Shown: in pieces, positions 54,536 through 64,000 of the stretch
Layout of the letters: each line of letters begins with the position of its first letter
Position numbering within the stretch: the stretch's first letter is position 1
NCBI GenBank assembly: GCA_020002185.1
Contig: CM034534.1
Location: forward strand, 12,485,767 to 12,549,766
Direction of reading: 5' to 3'
Source of the DNA: Paraescarpia echinospica
Taxonomy: Eukaryota > Annelida > Polychaeta > Sabellida > Siboglinidae
Length of the DNA: 64,000 bases
Made by a program: the position numbers and the translations under genes
The notes under the pieces: generated by a model
Databases searched by the model: none
The model's input: the letters and a program-made list of their open reading frames with translations, nothing else
Told to the model about the DNA's origin: nothing

Positions 54536-55462
54536 TGTCTTCCTTGTCGACTTCGACTTTGTAGTCTACAGTAGATATAGCGTTTTACACAAGCTAGTAA
54601 ATTGTTATAACATACATTGTATAACAGTACAAATGTTTCAATCAAACTTAGGGAAGACAACAACTATATTATCAATATCAATGTTTGTGTTTAAAAACAT
54701 TCCTTAAATCGATGCTGTCTGTAGAACAATAGCCTTGTCTAAAACTAAACAGAGGTTGTTTGCAAAAATTATTATAGTATCCTATGTTTAATAAGGTGAA
54801 GCTAATTTTCTACTTTACTGTTCATTTGTAAATATAATTTTCTTACCGTATACTAATTGTTCATAATGTACTCTCACTCATATTTTGCATGTTTTAATAA
54901 CATAGACTATATTCACTTTATTTTACATACTGTAATGATGTACATACATCGGTTTGCTTAATGGTACTGTTGTGATTCAGAAAAAAGGTTCCTATCGCTC
55001 CGCTAGTTATCTTTGGGATGAATACAATTATTAAATATGTACGTCAAATATGCACGGTAAACTTGAAATGCCTTATACGTATGTGTGCAAATTGTATAGC
55101 ATTAATGTACATTAATTTAAATGCTACGTTACCATAAATCTCTGGCAAGAAATACAGCAGGTCTCGTTTTCCTCGGATGACCGTATCGCGTGTGCGTCTT
55201 ACGCTCGTTCGTTTTTGATAAGTGCCAACTATACTCTGTGTTAATGATTTCTCTTAAAACGTGCGGTGCAAACAAATTTAACGAATATGCACAAAGAAGC
55301 ACGGTGTTTCAGAATTGTGTACAACATATTACTTATTGTATGTTAATATAATCGTCGATTGAAATGATTCCTTGAGACTCGTAGTATTTCATCGTTCAGT
55401 TTTCTAAGAAAGATACTTCTGATATACATCATGTTTTCACAGTAATTGTAATTTCACTGTAA
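54536..55462. other. No recognised gene
   Basis: AT-rich, nothing assignable. Confidence 0.4.
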
Positions 55463-55468
55463 TTGTTG

Positions 55469-55502
<34 letters not shown>

Positions 55503-55503
55503 A
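55463..55503. repeat. TA microsatellite
   Basis: TA run with one TG interruption. Confidence 0.95.
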
Positions 55504-56212
55504 TTGACGTGTGACATAATGTGTTTACGAAAGCAAAACGTGTGATGCTAATTACTATGACCATGCATACCGCTGATACCGTACATACTTATGTGCTAAT
55601 GTAATTTCTCCGTATTTACAATGAATAAATAATGTAAACCAATACTCATTCATATTTTTATTATTTTATTGTTGAGGTGTATACTCCTGGTTTCGATGGG
55701 AACTTCCATAGACAACAACAACATGTCTTGCAACATATCATCAAGGTGGTCCCATCTGAACGATTGTCCTCCAAAAACACATTCGCCTTTCCTCGTCCCA
55801 TTCTGATACACCTTAACAGCTATGTTACAGGCTGTAACACAACTGAATTTGTTAGACTAGAGAGCAATGTCGTTCTCTGTATGATTCAGCACAAACGAGT
55901 ATATCAAAATTGTAATTTACACCTGGAAGTGCCGATGCACTAAAATGGGGGTTAAGTAGCACTTTCGGTTAATTGTATCTCTTGCCTGGCAAGTGAATTA
56001 CATGATGTGTCAAAGTCGGTGCGTCTGTGGAGACGATAATCCCTGGGTCAGGAGCTACGATTAGAACAGCACCACCTCCCAAAATTGCAGCAGTGGACTA
56101 GAATGATGCTACTTATTTACATCATCTGGTCGTAGTTGCGCCTGTGGTTAATTGTGTCTTTGATATGACTAGTCGACACAATTGTTTCTGAACAAACATA
56201 AGCATAAGACAA
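55504..56212. other. No recognised gene
   Basis: An 88-codon open frame at 55677-55943 is somewhat GC-richer but shows no motif I know. Confidence 0.35.
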
Positions 56213-56445
56213 CTAAGATGGGCAGGGCTTGTAGAGAAAATTGGAGAAGAACGGATGGCAAAGAGAGCAGATGCACAGAAACTGGAAGGGAAAATGAGGC
56301 GAGGAAGAACTAGACTGCGATGGGAAGACTATGGAAAAAGAGATTTTGAAGGATTGGGAGAAGGGTGGAAAACGAGTGCGAACGATCTGGTGGAGAGAGC
56401 TGTGCAAGATCAGCGAGAGAAATTTAACAAAACACATCAGACATC
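56213..56445 (+). pseudogene. LINE ORF2 C-terminal tail fragment
   Basis: Reads RWAGLVEKIGEERMAKRADA, then KLEGKMRRGRTRLRWEDYGK and RDFEGLGEGWKTSANDLV. This W-x-G-x-V-x-R/K ... R-x-R-G-R-x-R-x-R-W-x-D pattern is the usual C-terminal end of LINE ORF2. Only this piece is present; it runs into the G-rich element at 56500. Confidence 0.75.
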
Positions 56446-56499
56446 GAGCATCGGAATCGATGCCAGTTTCACCCCTGACAGACATGAATATATGAAGAG

Positions 56500-56735
56500 T
56501 TCAAATTCATGTTTGTGGAGAGCCTCAATGTAGATATTTGGGAGGGGGTGCAAATCGAGGTTTTTGAAGAGCCTGAAGATGGAGTTATTTTGGCGAGCCT
56601 CAATGGGTGTGCAAATTGTGATGTTGGAGAGCCTTAATGTGGCTGTTTTGGCGAGCCTCAAGAGGGGGAGTGCAAATTGTGATTTTGGAGTGCCTCAACC
56701 CACCAAATATCCACCATGTTCCGACGCCAGTGTTT
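56500..56735. mobile_element. G-rich non-autonomous element (copy 3)
   Basis: Contains five GAGCCTCAA or GAGCCTTAA modules at ~40-bp spacing with GGGGGTGCAAATTG text, and ends CCAAATATCCACCATG-TTCCGACGCCAGTG. The end is the complement of the start of 33476-33781. Confidence 0.65.
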
Positions 56736-57477
56736 TGGGTTTGGCTTTGTTGTCTGGGCTTGAACAAATTCGTGACCTTAGGCAACACTGGATGCCTTTT
56801 ATGTTCAACGCATGTGTCCATGGTTGATGACTTTGAGTGTGCGTATACGGTTACACATCTAGTTATTGTGCACAAAAGATTATGTGATTGTACTTCTAAA
56901 TATTATGATAGAAGCCTAATGCGATTGAGTTTAGACTAAGATAAATGGGGGCATGCGGGCAATCACTTTAAAGAATGTAATCTAGGTTCTCTCACCAAAA
57001 CCGGAGACCAAAAATGAATTACTTCATAGCTTGAGGTGTGTACCTCTTCTACCACTCCCCATTTCATTTTTGAATGGTTTCATCTGAATATCTTTGATCG
57101 AGAATATAAACGATAATTTATGTACCTCCACACATGAAAAACAGGGATGTTGATGGCATTTTTCAGTTGAACATTAACAGTGGGCTTTGAAGTATACATT
57201 TCTTGAATATTTATTCATTAATGACATGACAGATTTGTATAGGTGTACATATCATGTTCATTATGCCTTACATAAATAAAACAATATATATATATATATA
57301 TATATAAATAACTATAATCAGTTAGACCCTACTAAACTTTAGTGTCTTTAGTTTATGATAAAATATCTAAATCGTAAACTAAAATAGTATTGTCTCTAAT
57401 TATTTTACCAAACCTACATATAAAATGCACAAACGAGGTAGCGAATCGTTATTCCTAGAGTGTAGTTTCATTTTTGC
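56736..57477. other. No recognised gene; short TA run
   Basis: AT-rich, TA run at 57282-57305. Confidence 0.4.
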
Positions 57478-57480
57478 TAA

Positions 57481-57710
57481 GGGATCATCTCGGAACGTCG
57501 ATGTCCGATATCAAGCGAAATTATTTTTGTTTGGGTGACGGGGGTCTGAGGCAGTTTCATCTGGCGTCGGACATCGGCCGACACTCTTAATTATACTTGT
57601 ATCATCATATTAATGTTTAAAAAATTCGTATGAGGGAGGCGGTGGTGGGGCTGATGCAAGATGAAAGTAATTTCGTCTGATATCGGACATCGACGTTCTG
57701 AGATGACCCC
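57481..57710. mobile_element. Harbinger-like MITE, 230 bp, TAA target duplication
   Basis: Left end GGGATCATCTCGGAACGTCG and right complement GGGGTCATCTCAGAACGTCG continue with ATGTCCGATATCA, giving about 43 bp of inverted repeat with few mismatches. TAA stands on both sides (57478-57480, 57711-57713). TWA duplications and G-rich ends are typical of PIF/Harbinger. No coding sequence. Confidence 0.85.
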
Positions 57711-58260
57711 TAAGTGAATCGAATTGTAGACGCACCGCGCGCACCGTGCACCTCCTCTTAGGCCTACTACAAGTTAACTTCCTGTCAATTTCGGCTGTTT
57801 ATTACGTGGTCCAATATCGCTGGTAGCCTGATTTGAGCGGGCCTATTTATTGACACCGCGTTATTCGTACTTGTATTTCGGCGCAACGCTGCTTTTATGT
57901 GCTACTACGGAACCCAGATTAAGTCATTAAACATCACTGCATTTGTATCGAAGATCGTCTCACGGAATATGTGTCAGTTTTTTTCCGGACATGGAAGTAT
58001 TGGGGACCGAGGAGTAAATCAAGAAGCATAAATTATGAAAAGTTTATATTTTAATTTATATAAGGCATAAATAACATGTTTGCATTCTGAACAGATATTA
58101 TGTCATTAATTAATAAATAGAAACAAATAGGCTTCAAAACTGTTGGTTAATGTTAAACTGAGAAATACCTTAACCATCCCTGGTTCATCGTGTCTGCAGG
58201 CACACAAAATAGTGTTTATATTTGCGATCAGGGATATCCAGATGGAAACAATAATTATTT
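57711..58260. other. No recognised gene
   Basis: AT-rich sequence. Confidence 0.4.
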
Positions 58261-58438
58261 ATGCATCGCATCGCCCGTCGCATCGCGCATCGTCCATCGC
58301 ATAGCCCATCGTATCGCGCATCGCATCGCGCATCGCTCATCGCATCACCCATCGCATCGCGCATCGCACATCGCGTCATCGGCCTATGGCGCTGCAGGTT
58401 GCCACACAAAAACGCGATGGCCCTTCTCGGCCATCATA
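58261..58438. repeat. GCGATG minisatellite element, inverted copy
   Basis: GCATCGCATCGCCC-type array, GGCGCTGCAGGTTGCCACAC and the hairpin GATGGCCCTTCTCGGCCATC: the reverse complement of 53058-53260. Homology stops just after the hairpin. Confidence 0.88.
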
Positions 58439-59114
58439 CATTACATCATTTGTCTAATCAAGTTAACATACTCAGAACTCAGAATCAATTTATTTGACCT
58501 ATAAATACAATACAAATACAATGAATAACGTAAGTAATAGATAAGGTCAGGAGACTCCCATTAACATGAGCCACCCCATACATACTGTAAAATGCATAGT
58601 TTAATTTATTTAAAGTAGATTATACATTTGTTAAAACGTTATTACTGTGCACATGTTATGACAGTTGTCAATGAGAAAGTGAATATTATGACTCAGTAGA
58701 TACGGTAGACCCTTAAAGAAGCTGGCCATGCACTTGGGGTATATATCTGACTTGATGATTAATGTTGAATTTCACGCTTGAGAGTAATCAAACGAGTAGG
58801 CAGAGTTAATGCATGTACTGCTCAGTCCACCGCGCCACTTCGATTGTGCGACTGGTATAGCATATTTGATTGCATTATCGATGTAGCGCACAAAACAAAT
58901 GAGGCAATTTCAGAGCTACATTCATGCTATTGAAGGTGAAGATTCCTTGCAGACCTCTCGGGGTGTCTCCAACTCAAGAGGCGCATTCATTGATTCAAAC
59001 GCGGGAACGCCTCGTCAGGAGCCCGAAGCAAACACATTAATTTTGTTATTTTGTTACAAAGACTTTTTTCGCCTGCCCGTATACGTTTTGCTGGTTCAGT
59101 CGTTGCGTGTGATA
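58439..59114. other. No recognised gene
   Basis: AT-rich sequence, nothing assignable. Confidence 0.4.
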
Positions 59115-59197
59115 TGTGTGCGTGTGCGTGTGCGTGTGCGTGTGCGTGTGCGTGTGCGTGTGCGTGTGCGTGTGCGTGTGCGTGTGCGTGTGCGTGT
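59115..59197. repeat. Hexanucleotide microsatellite (TGTGCG)n
   Basis: About 13 copies. It keeps a 184-codon frame open as an Arg-Val string, which is an artefact. Confidence 0.95.
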
Positions 59198-60164
59198 TTA
59201 TTTCATCGATCCATCCTTCCTTTCACCGTTATTTCCTCCCATAGTAGGCCTTTATTTCGTTTCTAGATCAAACGATCGATCGTATAAACGTTTCATCAAA
59301 CTAGTTTCAGTTACATCTGAGGGTAGCAGTATACTTTTTGCAATCACTAAAATCATGACTGAATTAACTACCGACACTAAATTTCTTGATAGATTTTGTT
59401 TTCTGCGTATCTACGAAGATGTTTACCTACTTCATGTAAAATGGTGCGTTTAACCACGCTCTACTTGTTAAACTGTGGATTTCCACTCGGTCGAACCTGT
59501 GGCGGCAACTTTGAAAGGTTTCCTTTGAAATGCATGTTTATTTCAACGCGTAAGTTGAGAATTTACAGCTTCCAGACGTTTATAGGACGTGTGCATAGCC
59601 GGCATTGAGTTAATAACATAAATTAGGTTACCTCGCGAGAACATCCACAAGAGCCACGCCATTAAAGATCACAGAGGTCGCAACTACACAGTAAGAGAAC
59701 AAGAACAGCGGGATTGGACCATTTCGAAGACTGTAGATATCATATCATTATACTGAGGATATCGCGATGATTTGATTAATCGAGAGACAAGACTCGCCGC
59801 CTGTTTCAGAGCAACCAAGATGGCCGTCAGTTGCCATGACCTGGTCAACTTTGAGCACTGGTTTCATAACGCTGGCCAGTGCGAGGGCAGGTGTCCATTG
59901 TATGGAGCTCAGATAAGGGGTCAGCTACTATGGCAGCATGTTCTACTTCCACAGAGGTGCCAAAGCTTAAGGTTTACCCACATACCTTATAACATTCTGA
60001 TATTTGATGGCCTTGGGGACATAGGAGAGATCCCGTGTGATGTTGATGCGTTTTGAAAACGGTTTTCTTTTTGTGTTACGATAGAGGGCAGTCGCCAAAC
60101 GGCAGTTAGTTTATTATATGGGCCTATAGGTATGATCCAAACGTGTTGAAAAAATTATTTGCAC
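59198..60164. other. No recognised gene
   Basis: A 94-codon open frame (59772-60056) with scattered Cys residues is present but not recognised. Confidence 0.35.
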
Positions 60165-60312
60165 TTACAACAGCATCCTCCAACGACACCCCTAGAGACC
60201 TTCAACTGCACCCCTCCCAGAGACTCACACAAAAAACCTTCAACCTCACCCCTTTGAGGCTCACAAAACCCCTATTCAGAACTATAAATTCCCCCCTCCA
60301 GAAGACGGGAAT
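60165..60312. repeat. C-rich fragment of the G-rich element family (copy 4)
   Basis: ACCTTCAACTGCACCCCTCC and AACCTCACCCCTTTGAGGCT are complements of the module series at 56520-56690. Confidence 0.6.
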
Positions 60313-62070
60313 GATCGCTTTTTTTTTTACGACGTCCTACGTTTGGGTTCCTTAAAATGGGGGAGGGCGTTTCCAAAAGGGGAATCGCAAAAAGGCGGTC
60401 GCGCGAACATCAAGAACTGCGACCCTGGGGTGTAGAGGTCTAAGGCCCGCCTTCGCCAATTGGTATGTGAACAACAGAACAGATCGTCAGGTAAAATAAT
60501 CTCCGAAAACCAACTCCGAAAAACATGCACGTTAGCTTCACGAAAGAAACGCAACAGCCAGTCACTATAGGGTATACCCCGGTTTGTTTTGCGCACGCAT
60601 GGTATACATACCGATGGCGTACTGATAAGACCTCGCACGTGACGTTCTTTTGGGAAAATAGACGTTTTGTACGAAACTGCAGATGATAACATTGCGCTAG
60701 TTGTCGTGTAACCATGTAAGTTATATTCCAAGTATTAGTTTCACAAGCTGCCCTGCAAACATACCAATAATACGTACATAGTTGCGAACAAGAAACACTT
60801 GTTTTGGTCTGCTTGAAAACAAGCTTTTTCACTCACGAGGTTTTATCAGAGCCCACCGGTGATGTGCGCTAGTGATATGTGGTGTATCAATATATCATAG
60901 CCTAATGATATATCGATAATTGTGTATAAATGGTTTGTTTTATTGAACAGTAGAGCATATAAACATCCTGATGAAATAATGACTCCCAGAAGAAAGCCAT
61001 TTTGTCTAAAATGAAGACAAGTTGTATACGTCCCAAGTAATTGAATCCGATATAACATATCAATGTGATATCTTTAGCAGGTGTTCGATCATAGGCGTGT
61101 ACACGGCTAGAATCGGTTATCATCCTGAAAAATGTATATATCCGTGTTTATATATTAGGCCTAACGACCTGTGTCGAGACGCCATTAAAAAAATCACCGA
61201 TGCAGTGAGCTGTTTCCACGCTTCCCTGAGTCGGCGTGGAAACAATTTACTTCTATCGGGGTCTTGCGGCGGTCAACTAATTGCTACATATTCAATCGCC
61301 GATAACGACCACTGAGTCGGCGCATGGGACGAAGGGGTGGACAACGGGGGTGGGAGGGTGACGTTGCCGGGTGGTCCTCTGATTAGCATCTCCGCCAATT
61401 TGACCGACATTTCGTGAATGCGCATTCATGGTTTCAAAGTCGTTCGACCCCTAAACAACGGCGATAAATAAATCAGTGACCAGGTAACCACTATCTAATA
61501 TTTACGCCATCTGGGTCAAATGACCCGTATGAAGTACAAACAAAGTAATTGGGTGATTAATTCCCAGGGGCAGATCTAGGTTTCGCCTGGCTGGAATATT
61601 GTTACGTATCATAGAGTCATGTTGACATACAATAATATTTGTTCGCGCGGGCGGCATTGATTTATGCAAACTGAATATTTTCCCAAACTAGGTACTTTGG
61701 TAGAATTTGTTATATGTTGTTTGGCAGATAACTTGGGCCTGCTTATCGCATACTTTGTTGTTGTTACAAGTTTGTCTAGTTTATAGGCCTGCTTGACCTA
61801 TATGTACTAGATTGACTGTTGTTTGCGTCCATTCTGCCGTTCTTTGAAGTAAAAAATAATTGATTTGAGATTAATATCACCAACAACGTAACAAATGACA
61901 TTAAAAGCTAATATACACAATTGATTCCAGATGTGCCCATTAATTAGGGTCTGTCATCTTTCATATATAGATTGCTTGTAATCAGCGTTTCAGCATATAG
62001 ATCGTTAACCCAATTAATCAAATAGAAGATCATGCTTTTATGCGATTTTCAATTGTTAAATTGCGTCGCC
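60313..62070. other. No recognised gene
   Basis: Mixed sequence, GC-richer at 60360-60480 and 61300-61400. CAGGGGCAGATCTAGG at 61565 resembles CAGGGACGGATCTAGG at 36150. Confidence 0.4.
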
Positions 62071-62100
62071 GTCGGTCGTTCGGTCGGTCGGTCGGTCGGT
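62071..62100. repeat. Tetranucleotide microsatellite (GGTC)n
   Basis: Seven imperfect copies of CGGT. Confidence 0.92.
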
Positions 62101-64000
62101 GTTGACGAAGTGTTTCCATAAACGTCGGCTGCTCATTATAACGGTGCAAGTTTGGTGCATGTTTTACCTTTGTTTCACTGTTTACTTGTCGTACATGAAG
62201 TCCACAGTGGCTAGACGGTCCAAGTGATTCCGCGTTTGCGTTCAACCATCCTTTCCGAACTCGGTGCTATTTTTTGCGCTCTCAATTGTTGGTCTTGTTT
62301 CGTTTGCCAGAACAAAACTCATCACTGAAGTCAAATTTGCATTTGCAATTACCCTGATTGCAATCTGAACAATACCCGTGCGATATCGAAACAAAAGCTA
62401 TCAAACCGGATATGGTGTTACCGGACAATAATTATTCAATTTATTAACGTATTTTGCGATCGCGATTGTATTATGGACTATCTGCGGATTACAACATGTC
62501 ATTATGTGAATTTTTATACAACGTTGATTTTGTTCAGTGTTGTTGACCCAATACATTGATATCGATGTTTGCGGTAAACTACTGATTTCAATTTGTATCT
62601 AAATGCACTCACTTGCCTTTGAACGCAGGTATGTTTCTGGGTTCAGGAAATTATCCCACTGGATATGATTTCATTGCACGAAGAATTATGCATGTTTTAT
62701 ATCAAATTTGTCAAACAGATTCAGTTTTATTCGTGTGAGCTCAACCCCAGTTTGGCCGACACAATCGTTGTCACACATTATTCCCTCTAATCGTTTTGTG
62801 ATGGTATTTCTATGACCGATTTTTGCATTGCTACAACACACAAAACCATTTCCGCTAACAAAGTAATTATTGGACAAACATCGCTCATGTAAACCGAACT
62901 TAATTTATTGCCACAAATGGCAACAAAAATATGGTGCACTCTTGCAGCCTGACCTTTGGCTCGTATTTGTATTTATCCTCTTCGTGCCTGAAGCTCTGCT
63001 GATTTTCTTCTTCCATTCTGACGACAGTCAAGTGAACGCTGTGTGTTGCTCAGTCTATTTTCCTCTTCCCTTTTGGAGCCCAAGTCAAAGCTCCGTTTTG
63101 TTGGCAGATCACTGACAGGTTACCTGTCATTCTGAAGAGAACAGACTTTATTAATTTAATCGTTGATGTTTGTGACTTTCCTGAATGGGTGTTTAATACA
63201 AACTAGTTTATTTAACCATTCTCGGAGCAACAAACCAAACTGAGTAATTATTACCATTACACATGTTTCATCTTTAACTAGTGTCCGCAGACTTTTTAAT
63301 TTGTGCAGTCGTCAATTCTTCTATGTGCGGGTCTGTCGCACGCGTTGGCGGTCAAGGCCCTCCAAACCGCTCGGTTGGTTATTTTTGTAACAGTCCTATC
63401 ACTCTCTTTCTAAACCTTGCTGACATAATTATTATCTATTGTTTTGTTATCTGGCATCCACTGCATTTCCCCTCAATCTCTCATGTTGATACTAGATATT
63501 CCAACGTACTATTTCTCATTTTATGGCTAAATGTTTAAAGCGAAGGTAAAGCCACAGTGAGCAAAACGGAGCCAACGTGCCGGCAATAATTATTGTCGGA
63601 GCTATTCCTTAAAGAAGGCTGCTCCTATGTATGTTTCAAGTAGACCCTATACAGAAGCAACTACGCCCTTAGTTGGGGAAAATGTCCCGATAATAATGCC
63701 CAAATTGGGCATTGGTCTATGCTTAGGATGTATGGAATTTAAAGGGAGGCAGGCTGTTCCTCTACCCGGAATTAGCCAGCGTAGTAATTTGTAACAGGAA
63801 GTCTGCTGTGTGGAACGTGGGAAACTGGTAAATCGTTGAACATCAAAGGGTATTGTGTTTAGCTCAAACCGCCTCGGCGATATAGCCAATAAAGGTTGCT
63901 TTGAAACTGAATTTTGTTTACCATTTGAACATGCAACGGGGTCGTACCTTCCAAATTACGAACGTTGTTACGGGCTTGCCAAAAAAATTGTTGGACAGTA
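62101..64000. other. No recognised gene
   Basis: AT-rich to mixed sequence. Short ORFs only; AATAAA occurs near 63889 without a supporting gene. Confidence 0.4.

Noticed and set aside
58899..59453. 184-codon ORF
   Set aside because: Held open by the TGTGCG hexanucleotide run; flanking parts show no motif.
59772..60056. 94-codon ORF with several Cys
   Set aside because: No recognisable spacing or domain; could not be separated from chance.

Overview
The window is AT-rich eukaryotic DNA. It has no bacterial-type gene layout: no operons, ribosome-binding sites or long uninterrupted ORFs. It contains spliced-exon signals, LINE, tRNA-derived SINE, hAT, Harbinger, KDZ and other transposon remnants, many microsatellites, and some CpG-rich islands. 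The repertoire fits an invertebrate animal with a repeat-rich genome, probably marine. I cannot name the species, and no complete conserved host gene is recognisable.

Layout. 1-870: 3' half of a decayed LINE. 868-11487: a ~10.6 kb block bracketed by long complex inverted arms and holding pieces of a KDZ (Kyakuja-Dileera-Zisupton) transposase-like gene on both strands. This block was later invaded by two internally deleted hAT elements (7853-8687; 9246-10902, the latter with an 8-bp target duplication) and a truncated LINE tail. 11.5-22.6 kb: the best candidate host gene, three small phase-compatible exons on the + strand (15478-15548, 17416-17525, 22377-22591). Its introns hold a hAT MITE with a perfect 8-bp TSD, a G-rich element, a SINE and a field of GTGACTTCCGTGAC motifs. 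22.6-27.3 kb: tandem repeats and no clear gene. 27.3-33.5 kb: a nested stack, in which a LINE on the - strand is interrupted by a second LINE and by a 3.96 kb DNA transposon. That transposon encodes a basic, cysteine-containing transposon protein.

33.8-36.1 kb: CpG-rich segments, possibly the 5' end of a - strand gene. 36.36-39.63 kb: a decayed DNA transposon with ~300-bp inverted arms. Its coding region combines a conserved N-terminal transposon domain, a PIN/FEN1-like acidic-residue pattern and a cysteine-rich tail; I consider it the most interesting system here. 39.6-64 kb: mostly unannotatable sequence with simple repeats, minisatellites, small inverted-repeat elements, LINE tails, one unrecognised 125-codon ORF (49899-50276), two inverted copies of a GCGATG minisatellite element, and a 230-bp Harbinger-like MITE with TAA TSDs.

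Most coding sequence here belongs to mobile elements and is broken by stops, frameshifts or deletions. Family names come from motif recognition by eye; no database search was run.
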